Assembly: GCF_000973725.1 (NCBI RefSeq)
Contig: NZ_CP009621.1
Span: forward strand, 4,271,001-4,335,000
DNA: 64,000 bases
Reading direction: 5' to 3'
Source of the DNA: Pontibacter korlensis
GTDB lineage: Bacteria; Bacteroidota; Bacteroidia; Cytophagales; Hymenobacteraceae
Shown here: one piece after another, positions 26,020-36,170 of the stretch
How positions within the stretch are numbered: the stretch's first letter is position 1
Layout of the letters: each line of letters begins with the position of its first letter
Position numbers and translations under genes: made by a program
Notes under the pieces: generated by a model
The model's input: the letters and a program-made list of their open reading frames with translations, nothing else
Database searches by the model: none
What the model was told of the DNA's origin: nothing

Positions 26020-26556
26020 ATGTTACACTTTTCCAAAATCTCAACAAAAGGCAAAGACTTCAATCTAATCGCTTCTGGAGCATTAGCGTTCAAGATTCAC
26101 AACAAAATCCTTAAGGACGAGGCTTTTCACAAGGGGGCAAAAATTAGCCGTAACATGTTGTTAGGCAGCGCTCCGGCAAAAGCGTTGAATGCTGATCGCC
26201 GAAACGTGTTTTATGTAATTTTATCTGACGTAGACAGAACGAATGTTGAGGACCTGTGCAAGCTTATCGCACAGGAGCGCAAAAAGGGCAGCTATGCCGT
26301 TTGTCAGGTTATTCCGCTTTACTACAACGAGCCTTCCTTCAAAGCCCTCAAAACCCTGCGCCAGAACTTCGATGAGGTAATTGAACTGAACAAGTTTAAT
26401 TTGGGTAGCAGCAAAGCATTAATAAGCTCAGAACAGCAGCGATGCCTCATCACCGACTACTCTCTGTCTATGGCCCGCATCATGTACCATGTATGCGCTA
26501 AAGACTTCACTCCTATCGCTTCTGAGCTTAAAGGAGAGCTGGTATACGCCGGTTAA
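26020..26556 (+). CDS. Protein of unknown function (178 residues)
   Basis: The gene is not recognised. The product is soluble, with no signal peptide or membrane segment, and looks alpha/beta (VFYVILSDVDRTNVEDLCKLIAQERKKG; YAVCQVIPLYYNEPSFKALKTL). It contains three Cys (DLCKLI, AVCQVI, RCLITD, plus HVCAKD near the end makes four) at hydrophobic positions. The codon use resembles that of the neighbours. It is preceded by an unusually long structured intergenic region and followed by a strong hairpin, so it is probably a single-gene unit with its own control. Confidence 0.6.
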   Translation: MLHFSKISTKGKDFNLIASGALAFKIHNKILKDEAFHKGAKISRNMLLGSAPAKALNADRRNVFYVILSDVDRTNVEDLCKLIAQERKKGSYAVCQVIPLYYNEPSFKALKTLRQNFDEVIELNKFNLGSSKALISSEQQRCLITDYSLSMARIMYHVCAKDFTPIASELKGELVYAG

Positions 26557-26579
26557 GTGTAACTCATAAGGGAAAATCA

Positions 26580-26611
26580 GGTACTACTGCTCTTAACCGG
26601 GCAGTAGTACC
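26580..26611 (+). terminator. Hairpin terminator candidate after the unknown gene
   Basis: A perfect 11-bp stem, GGTACTACTGC (26580-26590) with GCAGTAGTACC (26601-26611), 24 bp after the stop. No T-run follows. Confidence 0.5.
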
Positions 26612-26724
26612 ATAACCTATTCTCCAGCCACTGTTGCACTTACAATATTTTTGCTAATATTTTTAGCCAAACACTTGATTGATGGTTGACCAAAGCAGTA
26701 TCTTTAATGTATAGATACACCGCG

Positions 26725-29700
26725 ATGCCATCAGTTTTCAAGATATACTCCTCCTCGGCCGGCTCAGGCAAAACCTACAACCTGACAAAGGAATACTTAA
26801 AGCTGGCGCTCCACACTTCTGACCCGGATTACTACAGATCGGTACTGGCCATCACTTTTACCAATGATGCCGCTGCCGAAATGAAAGAGCGCATTCTCGC
26901 CGCGCTGCGGAACTTCAATGACAAAAGCTTGTCAGGGAAGGAGCTGCAAAAAAGCGAGGACCTACTGCAGGATGTTACCTGGGAACTGCAGGACGAGTAT
27001 CCTGAAGAGCAGCTGGATAAGGAAGAGGTACGAAAAAGAGCAGCTGCGCTTTTTCGCCAGATCCTGTATAACTACTCCGACTTTAGCGTAAGCACCATCG
27101 ACAGTTTTGTAAACAGGATCGTGCAAGCTTTTACGCGCGAGCTGAACATCCCGCAGAACTTTGAGGTTGACCTGGACTCGAACACGCTGTTGAGCACGGC
27201 TGTATCGCTGCTGCTAGACAAGGTGACAGATTCCAAAGAAGATTTATTGTCGCAGACTTTGGAGCAATATGCGCTGGAGAAAGCCCGTGAAGGCAAGAGT
27301 TGGACCATGCTGCCCGACGACCTTATGGACTTTGCCCGCAACTTGCTCAATGAGCAGGTGTATGAGGCAATCACCGACTTGCAGCTGCTCAGCCTGGAAG
27401 ATTTTAAAGAAGTACGCGAGCACCTATACCTGATACAACAACAGGTAGCCGAAACGGTGCAAGAGGCGGCGCAGCAGGCCATGCAGCTTTTTGAGCAGGC
27501 AAATGTTTCCCCAGCTGATTTGTACCAAGGCAACCGTGGCATCTGGTCATATTTTAACACATGGCTGAAGTCGGTAGACCTGAACTATGGCAACAGCAAT
27601 GCAATAAAAACCATTGAAGAGGATAAGTGGTACGGTGGCAAAGCCAGTGCCTACGCCAAGGCACAAATCGATAGTATAAAGCAGCCCCTCACCGATCTAT
27701 ACTATCACATCGAAAGTATAAAGGAGCCGTATGCGGCTACATTTACGCTGGTACAGCAGGTGGTGCCGCACCTGTACAAAGTATCCTTGCTGAACGAGCT
27801 TGAAAAATGTCTGCAAGAGATAAAGCAGGACAAGAACACCGTTCATATATCCGAGTTCAACAAGCGCATTATAGATATTGTACTCAAAGAGCCGGTGCCT
27901 TTTATATATGAGCGGCTCGGTGAGAAGTATAAGCACATCCTGATAGATGAGTTTCAGGACACATCTGTATTGCAGTGGAACAACCTGCTACCGCTCGTAG
28001 ACAATGCCTTGGCCTCTGGTCATTTCAGTATGGTGGTGGGTGATGCCAAGCAGGCGATCTACCGCTGGCGTGGCGGCGAAATGGAACAAATCCTGCACCT
28101 CTACAAAAATAACACGCGCCAGCTGTACGAAAACCGCCGCCATGGTCCTCTTATCCGGGAGCGGTACGAGTCGGTAGACCAGGCACTGGCCCCAAAGAAT
28201 TTAAGCGTAAACTATCGCAGTCGCTCAGAGATTATCGACTTCAACAACGAGCTTTTCACCTTCATCAGCCAGGGGCATCAGGAGTTCGCCATGTTTACCT
28301 CTATCTACGACAAAGACTTTGCGCAGCAAGTACCTACTGGCAGCGACAAAAGTGGCGGCCATATTCAGATCATGTTCACGCATGACGATGATATCAATTA
28401 CAAGCATGACCTGAACAGCTGCGGCCGTACCGAAGAGCTTTACGACGGTTATAAGCATAAAGAGCTGTTAACCTACGACGAAAGCACCCTAAACATGGTG
28501 CTGGATCTGGTACAACAGGCACAGGCCGAAGGGTATGCGCTTCAGGACATGGCAATTCTTTGCCGCACGAACATCAAGAGTAAACTTATTGCTAACTTCC
28601 TGAAAGAGCGCAAGTATGACATCATCTCTCAGGACTCCCTGTCATTGCAGTTTGCTGAGGTGATAAATCTCATCATCGCCATGTTCAGGGTCTTCAACCG
28701 CCCGAACGACTCGTTGGCAAAATCAGAAGCTTTGTACCTGGTGTGTAAGGTGGCTTTGGGTGTGGTACCGGATGTGGAGATGACCAAAACCATTGCCGAC
28801 ATCGCAAATGACAAGGAAAATCAGTCTTTCTTTGATCAGCTACGCATTTTTGGTTTTGATGTGCAGGAGCGTGAGACGGGCAACCTCTCTATCTATGAAT
28901 TGACAGAAAAGCTGATACGAATCTACGATTTGCTGGGCAAAAACAACGAAAGCGAATACCTGTTCCGCTTCCTCGACCTGGTGCTGGAGTATAGCTTAAA
29001 ACACAGCAACAACCTGAACAACTTCCTGGCTTACTGGGATGTGCAGAAAGACAAGCTAAGCATCAACACGCCCAAAGATCGAGATGCCATCACCATCACC
29101 AGCATTCATAAGTCTAAAGGCTTGGCCTATCCTATTGTCATCATTCCGTTTGCTGATTGGAGCACCGAACCGAAAAGAGGCTCGCTGATGTGGAGCGCCT
29201 TGCCGGATGATATAAGCGTGACGGGTAAACTAAGGAGTGTTGCAGTTAACATAAGTTCTAAACTAGAGAATACGACACTGGCTAAGCAGTACAGCACCGA
29301 GATAGAGAAAACCTTTATCGAAAACCTGAACATGCTGTATGTTGCCCTCACCCGCCCAATTGACAGGCTCTACCTAATCGGAAATGCTAAAGACCTGCTG
29401 GAAGAGCGAAAAGCACCGAAGCTGGACGGCCAGGCCAAGAACGTAAGTCACCTTCTCTACCGCTACCTGGTGCACAAAGAAATGTGGGAGTTTGGCAAAC
29501 ACTGCTACCAATTGGCGCAAGGCAGGCCACAGCAGCAAGGGCACAGAGGCATCAACGATAAATCGTACCACCTCGACCACCTGACCTCTGCCGATTGGGA
29601 ACAGCGCCTGAAAATAAAGCAGCACGCCAACAACGTGTTCGACTTCGAAACGCAGACTGTACAGCGCCAGCAAAACAGAAAGCTGCATTACGCGCTGGCA

Positions 29701-30123
29701 CGCATTGCCTTTGCTCCGGAACTGGGCAAGGTGCTGCGCCAAATGGTTTACGAGGGCATTATCAGTGAGCGTGAAAAGCCGGAGCTAAAACACAAGCTAG
29801 CTCAAGTACTGAACCACCCAAAGTTAGGCCGCTATTTTACCAACAAGGTAGTGGTGGAGCATGAGAAAGAAGTTCTGGATGCCCGCGCATACCTCTACAA
29901 ACCTGATCGCATCGTGTTCGACGGTGAGGCAGTGGTGCTGATAGAGTTTAAAACCCCGCCACCAGAACCGGAGCACAAGTATAAGTTAGATCATTACGCT
30001 GTACGCTTCCGCCAACTGGGCTACCAGAAAGTTAAATGCGTGCTTTATTACTTTGAAACCGAACAGGTAATGGAGTGGCAGTATGGCGGCAAAAAAGCAG
30101 AACAACTTGGGTTAGAGCTGTAG
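26725..30123 (+). CDS. UvrD/AddA-like helicase-nuclease
   Basis: A large SF1A helicase (about 1132 residues) with a C-terminal nuclease domain; the AddA-type subunit of a RecBCD-like double-strand-break repair complex. The ATG at 26725 (MPSVFKIYSSSAGSGKT) places the Walker A near the N-terminus; an ATG at 26707 and a TTG at 26686 are alternatives. Helicase motifs in order are SSAGSGKTYNL (I), DEFQDTSVLQW (II), VVGDAKQAIYRWRGGE (III), NYRSRSEIIDF (IV), ITSIHKSKGLAYP (V) and LYVALTRPIDRLYL (VI). The C-terminus has a PD-(D/E)XK core: PDRIVF...VLIEFKT...YAVRFRQLGYQ. The partner AddB-like gene lies 630 bp downstream. Confidence 0.9.
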   Translation: MPSVFKIYSSSAGSGKTYNLTKEYLKLALHTSDPDYYRSVLAITFTNDAAAEMKERILAALRNFNDKSLSGKELQKSEDLLQDVTWELQDEYPEEQLDKEEVRKRAAALFRQILYNYSDFSVSTIDSFVNRIVQAFTRELNIPQNFEVDLDSNTLLSTAVSLLLDKVTDSKEDLLSQTLEQYALEKAREGKSWTMLPDDLMDFARNLLNEQVYEAITDLQLLSLEDFKEVREHLYLIQQQVAETVQEAAQQAMQLFEQANVSPADLYQGNRGIWSYFNTWLKSVDLNYGNSNAIKTIEEDKWYGGKASAYAKAQIDSIKQPLTDLYYHIESIKEPYAATFTLVQQVVPHLYKVSLLNELEKCLQEIKQDKNTVHISEFNKRIIDIVLKEPVPFIYERLGEKYKHILIDEFQDTSVLQWNNLLPLVDNALASGHFSMVVGDAKQAIYRWRGGEMEQILHLYKNNTRQLYENRRHGPLIRERYESVDQALAPKNLSVNYRSRSEIIDFNNELFTFISQGHQEFAMFTSIYDKDFAQQVPTGSDKSGGHIQIMFTHDDDINYKHDLNSCGRTEELYDGYKHKELLTYDESTLNMVLDLVQQAQAEGYALQDMAILCRTNIKSKLIANFLKERKYDIISQDSLSLQFAEVINLIIAMFRVFNRPNDSLAKSEALYLVCKVALGVVPDVEMTKTIADIANDKENQSFFDQLRIFGFDVQERETGNLSIYELTEKLIRIYDLLGKNNESEYLFRFLDLVLEYSLKHSNNLNNFLAYWDVQKDKLSINTPKDRDAITITSIHKSKGLAYPIVIIPFADWSTEPKRGSLMWSALPDDISVTGKLRSVAVNISSKLENTTLAKQYSTEIEKTFIENLNMLYVALTRPIDRLYLIGNAKDLLEERKAPKLDGQAKNVSHLLYRYLVHKEMWEFGKHCYQLAQGRPQQQGHRGINDKSYHLDHLTSADWEQRLKIKQHANNVFDFETQTVQRQQNRKLHYALARIAFAPELGKVLRQMVYEGIISEREKPELKHKLAQVLNHPKLGRYFTNKVVVEHEKEVLDARAYLYKPDRIVFDGEAVVLIEFKTPPPEPEHKYKLDHYAVRFRQLGYQKVKCVLYYFETEQVMEWQYGGKKAEQLGLEL

Positions 30124-30161
30124 TTCTAGCACCGGCCTCAAAGCAATAACTTCATCAGAAT

Positions 30162-30596
30162 ATGGAACAACGATTGACAATCATCACCTTAGGCGTGAAA
30201 AACCTGCAACGCGCAAAGGAGTTTTACCAGAATGTTTTTGGCTGGCAACCAACTGAGAGCAACTCAGAAAGTATAGTTTTCTTTCAGTTGAATGGTATCC
30301 AGTTGGCCCTCTTCCCACAGGAGTCGTTGGCGGACGATGCAGGCATACCTTCTGAAGGCAGCGGCTTTAAGAAGTTTACCCTGGCCCATAATGTACGCTC
30401 GGAGCAAGAGGTAGATGAGTTGGTAGCACAGCTGGAGGAGAAAGGTGCAACGGTAGTGAAGCGACCAGAGAAGGTTTTCTGGGGCGGCTACAGCAGCTAT
30501 ATTGCTGACCCGGACGATAACTTGTGGGAGATTGCCTATAACCCGTTCTTGTTGCTTGAGGAGGCAAAGGATAAAAAGCACCCTTCCATTCATTAA
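30162..30596 (+). CDS. VOC (glyoxalase/bleomycin resistance) family protein
   Basis: A 144-residue protein with the paired beta-alpha-beta-beta-beta fold: ITLGVKNLQRAKEFYQNVFGWQ in the first half and IADPDDNLWEIAYNPF in the second (the Glu of LWEI is the usual metal-ligand position). The first half has Thr-Leu-Gly instead of His at the usual first metal ligand, so metal binding may be incomplete. The substrate is unknown. It sits between the AddA-like and AddB-like genes, 38 bp after the former, and may be co-transcribed with it. Confidence 0.8.
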   Translation: MEQRLTIITLGVKNLQRAKEFYQNVFGWQPTESNSESIVFFQLNGIQLALFPQESLADDAGIPSEGSGFKKFTLAHNVRSEQEVDELVAQLEEKGATVVKRPEKVFWGGYSSYIADPDDNLWEIAYNPFLLLEEAKDKKHPSIH

Positions 30597-30753
30597 GTCA
30601 CTTATGTAGATTTAGTGCTAGAAATAGCAATTACGATAAACATATTTGTCATTTTAAAAGGATCCTTATTGATGCGCTTTTGATTAGCAAAATAAGATAC
30701 CTCTAACATGATAACAAACTGTAACACATTCACCCTTACAATAATAAACCCGC

Positions 30754-33663
30754 GTGCAAACCTTCCTGGAGCTATCGGCTAAGTACATTTACGAGAAGTA
30801 TAAAGAGAACATCAGCGAGCTGTGTGTGGTGCTGCCATCACGGCGTGCGAGTTTCTTCTTCAAGACAGCCCTGGCACAGGCAGCACCCGAGCCGATCTGG
30901 TCGCCGGAAGTGTATGCCATGGAAGATTTTATCCGCAGCCTTTCCAAAACCGATGTACTGGAGCCGATAAACCTGCAGCTGGAGCTGTTTGACCTGATGC
31001 GTGAGCAGGACCCGAAGCTTGACTTCGACAACTTTGTGACGTGGGCCGGCACCTTGCTGGAGGACTTCAGCCGCATCGATCAAAACCTGGTCGACACCAA
31101 AAAGCTGTTTGAGTATTTGGGCGAGGCGAAAGCGCTGGAACGTTGGGATCCGAAGTTTCTCGGTAAAGAACTCTCCCCTACTCTCAAAAAGTATTTCAGC
31201 CTCTGGGACAATATTGAGAAAACCTACCACAACCTGCAGAAGCGATTGCTGGAGAACAAGCAGGCCTATACTGGTATGGCTTTCCGGAAAGTGGCTAAGG
31301 ACATCGACAAGATTGCTAAGGAAAGCGAGTGCCACCAGTTCATCTTTATCGGATTAAACAGCCTTACCCGCTCCGAAGAAAAAATCATCAGAGCGCTGCT
31401 GAAGCACGACAAGGCAGAGGTGCTTTTTGATACAGATGATTTCTTCATGGATGAGCAGGGACTGAGCAACCGTGCCGGGAGCTTTCTGCGCAAGTATAAA
31501 AGCACCTGGAACCTTCCGGAGTGGCGCTGGCAGCAAAACCTGCTGCTGACGGATGAGAAAGAGATAAACGTAATTGGCGTGGCCAACGCCAGTATGCAGG
31601 GCAAGCTGGCAGGGCAACTGCTGCAGGAAATACGCGAGCAGGACAAGCACGCGCAAACAGCCATTGTACTACCCGACGAAACGCTGCTTCTACCGGTGCT
31701 GCACTCTATCCCGGAGGATGTGCCTACCTACAACGTTACCATGGGTCTCAGCTTTAGGGGCACACCGCTGTTCAACCTCATCGACCTGCTCTTTGAGGTG
31801 CACCTAACAGGTGTGACACAGCTGCAGGAATCCGGTTATAAAGTATACCAGTACCACCACCTCAGCGTAACGAAGTTGCTCACACATCCTTTCATCCGCA
31901 GGTATGAGCTATACCTGAACGATGATCCGGAGCAGGCTAAATACCATGGCACTATACAGCAGGTGCTGGATAAAATGGTGCAGGAGAATAAGGTACTTAT
32001 TACGGCGCAGGAACTGATTGAATTGAGTCAGCACCACCTACTGTTCGAAACGCTCTTCCGTACCTGGCGCGACTGCGACGACATTATTGTGGCCATGTAT
32101 GAGCTGATCGAGCTGCTGCGCCAGGTGTACACGCACAGCCGCAACAGCATCGAAACAGAGTACCTGTACATCTTCTATACTTTGGTGAAGCGCCTCGACA
32201 CCATTTTCGATTGTCGTGAACACAAAATCTCGGTGCGCAGCTTCCGCAAGTTCCTCTATGAACTGATTGGGCAAACACGGCTTCCTTTTAGCGGTGAGCC
32301 TATATCAGATGTACAAATAATGGGTATGCTGGAGACGCGTGCGCTGGATTTTGAGAACCTGATTATACTTTCGGTTAATGAGAATGTGCTGCCAGCGCCA
32401 AAGCGCCAGGAGTCGCTGATGCCATATGATGTGCTGCGCGAGTTTGGGCTGCCGACCTATGCCGAGACTGAAGGAGCCATGGCCTATAATTTCTACCGCC
32501 TGCTTCAACGTGCCAAAAAGGTTAACCTGCTTTATGTGCTGCCCTCCGACACATACGGCTCCGGCGAGAAAAGCCGTTTTATACTTCAGTTACAAAACGA
32601 CTTGGCGTTGCGCAATCCGAAGATCAAGTTCCGCGACATGATTGCGGCAGTAGAGCAACAGGAAACACGGAAGTATGAAGAAGATATCGTGGTGGCAAAA
32701 TCACCGGAGACCATCGCTCAGTTACGGCAGGAACTCGAGCGCGGCCTCTACCCTTCGCACCTGAACATGTACATCAACTGTTCGCTGCAGTATTATTTTA
32801 CCCGCATCGCAAAAATGCAGGAGGTAGACGAGGTAGAAGAGCAGCTGGGCGCTGACCAGTTTGGTACTATTGTGCACCAGGTGCTGGAAGATTTCTTCCG
32901 TCCGCATGAGCAAAGCGGCAGGCCTATACTTGCCGGGCATGTAGAGCAAATGCTACAGGCTTTACCGGAAAAAGTAAAAGCAGAGTTCAGTAAAGTTACG
33001 CTGGGTGCCAAGCCAGAGCGAGGCATGAATTACCTGCTCTATAAAGTTGCCGTAGAGGTGCTGGATAAATACCTTCAAAAACTGAAGGAGTCGGATGAAC
33101 TTCCGCTGTACGTGCTGCGCCTGGAGGAAACATTGGCCACCACGCTGCCTGTGCAGGTAGGCGACGAAGTAGTAAACGTGCGTATTGCTGGTAAAGCAGA
33201 CCGCATAGACCTGACAGGCCACGAGCTGCGCGTAATCGACTACAAGACCGGCAAAGTAGAGCAGAACCAGCTGCGCATAAAGCCTGAAGATGTGGAGCTG
33301 CACTTTCTCACCGACCAAAAGTATGGCAAGGCCCGCCAGCTTTGGCTGTACGAGTATGTACTGAAGCGTGTGCTGGAGGATCAACCGGAAACTATCCTTC
33401 GCAATGCCGGCCACATCTCCCCTCTTCTTATAAGTCCGAAGTCGGGGATCCTCTCCTTCCGTAACTTGGAGCCGGGTGTTTTGTCGTCGGAGTTTAATTT
33501 CATGGAAGCCGATGGTGCCACTCCAAAGGATTTTGTAGAGGCTTCTGAGCAGCTGTTGGGAGATTTTGTGCGCCGCATGCTAGACCCAGAAGAGCCGATT
33601 CAGAAAACACGCGACCTGGATGTATGCCAGTGGTGTGCTTATAGAGGAATTTGTGCAAGGTAG
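30754..33663 (+). CDS. AddB-like PD-(D/E)XK nuclease with iron-sulfur cysteines
   Basis: A 969-residue protein from a GTG start. The N-terminal half resembles an inactivated helicase (CVVLPSRRASFFFK in place of a Walker A). The C-terminal nuclease core is RIAGKADRIDLTGHELRVIDYKTGK (acidic residues and DYK). Four cysteines at AddB-like positions could hold a 4Fe-4S cluster: one in MYINCSLQYYF before the nuclease core and three at the extreme C-terminus (VCQWCAYRGICAR). By family it forms the second subunit of the AddAB end-processing complex with the upstream gene. An ATG is absent near the N-terminus. Confidence 0.87.
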   Translation: MQTFLELSAKYIYEKYKENISELCVVLPSRRASFFFKTALAQAAPEPIWSPEVYAMEDFIRSLSKTDVLEPINLQLELFDLMREQDPKLDFDNFVTWAGTLLEDFSRIDQNLVDTKKLFEYLGEAKALERWDPKFLGKELSPTLKKYFSLWDNIEKTYHNLQKRLLENKQAYTGMAFRKVAKDIDKIAKESECHQFIFIGLNSLTRSEEKIIRALLKHDKAEVLFDTDDFFMDEQGLSNRAGSFLRKYKSTWNLPEWRWQQNLLLTDEKEINVIGVANASMQGKLAGQLLQEIREQDKHAQTAIVLPDETLLLPVLHSIPEDVPTYNVTMGLSFRGTPLFNLIDLLFEVHLTGVTQLQESGYKVYQYHHLSVTKLLTHPFIRRYELYLNDDPEQAKYHGTIQQVLDKMVQENKVLITAQELIELSQHHLLFETLFRTWRDCDDIIVAMYELIELLRQVYTHSRNSIETEYLYIFYTLVKRLDTIFDCREHKISVRSFRKFLYELIGQTRLPFSGEPISDVQIMGMLETRALDFENLIILSVNENVLPAPKRQESLMPYDVLREFGLPTYAETEGAMAYNFYRLLQRAKKVNLLYVLPSDTYGSGEKSRFILQLQNDLALRNPKIKFRDMIAAVEQQETRKYEEDIVVAKSPETIAQLRQELERGLYPSHLNMYINCSLQYYFTRIAKMQEVDEVEEQLGADQFGTIVHQVLEDFFRPHEQSGRPILAGHVEQMLQALPEKVKAEFSKVTLGAKPERGMNYLLYKVAVEVLDKYLQKLKESDELPLYVLRLEETLATTLPVQVGDEVVNVRIAGKADRIDLTGHELRVIDYKTGKVEQNQLRIKPEDVELHFLTDQKYGKARQLWLYEYVLKRVLEDQPETILRNAGHISPLLISPKSGILSFRNLEPGVLSSEFNFMEADGATPKDFVEASEQLLGDFVRRMLDPEEPIQKTRDLDVCQWCAYRGICAR

Positions 33664-33835
33664 CCTTGTCTACACAAAAGGAGAGACATATCCTTTATTG
33701 ATCTAAAGCAGTAAGGGATAATGAATTTACAAGTATGTGCACTATACGTACATCATTCTCATTTTCTAGTATTGGCCCTGTACTTATTTAGTTCTTCATA
33801 GAAACACAAATCTATAGCATAAGTATGTAACTCCT

Positions 33836-34945
33836 GTGAACAGGATCTTAGAACTATCAAGCAAGCTTGGGCTGACGCTACAGATCGTAAAAACAGCTTT
33901 TGCTGCTGCACTTTCCTGGTTTATTGCCTCTAGCCTACTGCACTCCGAATATCCTTACTTTGCGGCGGTAGCGGCCATTATAACTGTGCAGGTTACGGTG
34001 GCAGACTCCGTTAATAAAGCTTCGCAACGTATTATCGGCATTATTGGCGGCGTCATGATCAGCATGCTCCTGGGGCATTGGTTCAAGATAGGCGCTGTTT
34101 CTATTTTCTTTATCATATTGATCGGAATGGGCCTAGCCAAGGCCTTACGCATGAACCCCCAGATCATATCGCAGGTGGCTATCAGTTCGCTCCTGGTCCT
34201 GGCATTCGGGCAAACCAAAGCCGGGTATGCCTATGAGCGAATTTTTGAAACCATACTCGGATCAGGTATAGCTGTGCTGATCAACGCTTTGATCATTCCG
34301 CAGGATGCTATACCGGAAGTTAAGAAGCGTATTGTTTCCTATAGCAAGTTATCTGCTCTAACCCTAAGGGGACTTAGTGCGCTGCTGAACAATACTGGCC
34401 CCCGCTTAAAAACAGGACGAACCGAGGTGAATAAATTAATCAAGGAAGCTGCAGATTGCCGGAAGGCTTTTGAACTGGCAGAGCAGAGCTTACGGTATAA
34501 CCCTTTGCTTACACACAAGCGCAAAGTATTAGACCGCCTGGGTGCCGACATAAGGCTACTTAGAAGCATTACCATTCAAATTAGGGGAATAAGGAGAAGC
34601 CTTGCCGACCTGCAGCTGAACAATACTTTCCAGACCGGTTACCCAGCAAAAGAGCAACTTATACTTGCGTTGGAGGCTACTGCCAATTGTATTGATGCTT
34701 TTGGCCAAACCATTGTGGATCCCTCTGAGGAAAAAACAAAGAGGCTTAGCACAGCTATACAGTTAGCAAGGCAGGAACAAGCACGGTGCCTGGAGAGCCT
34801 CACCCATACATCTTCCCTGCCCATCCTTCAGGACATGGGGAGCATCCTCACAGACCTAAGCCGCATAGTGGCCGAAACAGAAAGACCGGATATAGAAGCA
34901 GAAGAAGTTTTTATAGAAACGAGTTCAGCTGAGAGCTCCCCCTGA
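33836..34945 (+). CDS. FUSC/aromatic acid exporter-type membrane protein
   Basis: A 369-residue protein from a GTG start. The N-terminal ~150 residues form several membrane helices, with the ArAE/FUSC motif (ASSLLHSEYPYFAAVAAIITVQ and RIIGIIGGVMISMLLGH, both typical). It is followed by a soluble helical C-terminal domain (~170-369). Family members export aromatic acids or sit in the membrane with unknown cargo. The acidic tail (EAEEVFIETSSAESS) is unremarkable. It is convergent with the aldo/keto reductase gene. Confidence 0.8.
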   Translation: MNRILELSSKLGLTLQIVKTAFAAALSWFIASSLLHSEYPYFAAVAAIITVQVTVADSVNKASQRIIGIIGGVMISMLLGHWFKIGAVSIFFIILIGMGLAKALRMNPQIISQVAISSLLVLAFGQTKAGYAYERIFETILGSGIAVLINALIIPQDAIPEVKKRIVSYSKLSALTLRGLSALLNNTGPRLKTGRTEVNKLIKEAADCRKAFELAEQSLRYNPLLTHKRKVLDRLGADIRLLRSITIQIRGIRRSLADLQLNNTFQTGYPAKEQLILALEATANCIDAFGQTIVDPSEEKTKRLSTAIQLARQEQARCLESLTHTSSLPILQDMGSILTDLSRIVAETERPDIEAEEVFIETSSAESSP

Positions 34946-34970
34946 AGAGAGCAAGCTAATCAAAACAAAA

Positions 34971-35001
34971 ATCCCCGTGCCATAGACGATAGCACGGGGA
35001 T
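34971..35001 (-). terminator. Terminator between the FUSC and aldo/keto reductase genes
   Basis: A perfect 10-bp stem, ATCCCCGTGC (34971-34980) with GCACGGGGAT (34992-35001). The T-run lies on the minus strand, so it mainly serves the aldo/keto reductase gene. Confidence 0.85.
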
Positions 35002-35023
35002 CCTGAGTTAATATAGTCGGTAG

Positions 35024-36010
35024 TTATACATTCACGTTCGCCATCTGCGCATCTTGGTATCTGCCACCGGCGGCTACACCTTTCGGTGCTATTTCATCAA
35101 TCTGCTGCAGTTCTTCCTGGGTCAGCGACACATCCAGCGCCTTTATGTTTTCCTCAAGGTACTTGCGGCGTTTCGTTCCTGGTATAGGCACCAGGTCCTC
35201 ACCCTGTGCTAATAACCATGCCAGTGCCAACTGAGACGGAGTACAGCCCTTTTGTCCCGCCAACTCCTCAATCTTTTGTACCAGATCCAGGTTTCTCTGG
35301 AAGTTGTCACCTTGGAAACGGGGCGACTGTCTTCTGTAATCATCTTCGGCCAGGTCCTCAAACTTTTTGATCTGACCAGTCAGGAAGCCACGACCCAAGG
35401 GGCTATAAGGAACAAAACCGATGCCCAACTCACGACATGCAGGTAAAATTTTATCCTCCACATCGCGGCTCCAGAGCGAGTATTCTGTCTGCAGCGCAGT
35501 AATCGGGTGTACTTGTTGAGCTCGTCTGATGGTTTCCACCCCGGCTTCAGAGAGCCCTAGGTAGCGCACCTTTCCTTCTTTCACCAATTCTGCCATCGCT
35601 CCTATCGTGTCTTCAATCGGTGTATTTTTATCCACCCGGTGCTGGTAGTATAAGTCTATGTAGTCAACACCTAAGCGTTTCAGGCTGGCCTCACAGGCTT
35701 GTTTTACATATGCTGGTTTTCCGTTAATGCCTAAGAAGCTCCCATCTTCACCACGTACGTTGCCAAATTTGGTGGCAATAATCACCTGGTCTCTTCGGTC
35801 AGCGATAGCTTTACCTACCAGTTCTTCGTTAGCACCCACGCCATACATGTCGGCCGTATCCAGGAAATTTACGCCCAGTTCCAGTGCCCGGTGTATGGTA
35901 GCGATAGACTCGCTATCGTCGCGGTTGCTGTAGAAGTCTGACATGCCCATACAGCCAAGGCCGAGAGCCGATACTTCAAGTCCTTGTTTTCCTAGCTTTC
36001 TTTTTTTCAT
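35024..36010 (-). CDS. Aldo/keto reductase
   Basis: A TIM-barrel NADPH oxidoreductase of ~328 residues. The ATG at 36010 ([24 protein letters not shown]) is preferred over one nine codons upstream, because the family starts just before RKLGxxGLEVS. The catalytic tetrad is visible: Asp in [10 protein letters not shown] with Tyr shortly after (MYG), Lys in IATKFG, and His in YYQHRVD. NADPH-binding residues lie near the C-terminus ([15 protein letters not shown]). It is close to the YhdN/IolS-type stress AKRs. The substrate is unknown. Confidence 0.93.
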   Translation of the reverse strand: MKKRKLGKQGLEVSALGLGCMGMSDFYSNRDDSESIATIHRALELGVNFLDTADMYGVGANEELVGKAIADRRDQVIIATKFGNVRGEDGSFLGINGKPAYVKQACEASLKRLGVDYIDLYYQHRVDKNTPIEDTIGAMAELVKEGKVRYLGLSEAGVETIRRAQQVHPITALQTEYSLWSRDVEDKILPACRELGIGFVPYSPLGRGFLTGQIKKFEDLAEDDYRRQSPRFQGDNFQRNLDLVQKIEELAGQKGCTPSQLALAWLLAQGEDLVPIPGTKRRKYLEENIKALDVSLTQEELQQIDEIAPKGVAAGGRYQDAQMANVNV

Positions 36011-36170
36011 CCGTAGTTTACTATATTGTAGATTCAACGTTAAACATCGCCTAAAAAGACAGCTATAGTTTACGCGGATGTAACTATGGCGTATAGGTAA
36101 AAGCTTGCTTTTGGCTTACTTCGGATGAGGCTTCGCCAAATTTGCTTTATTATATCAACTAGAAAAACAC

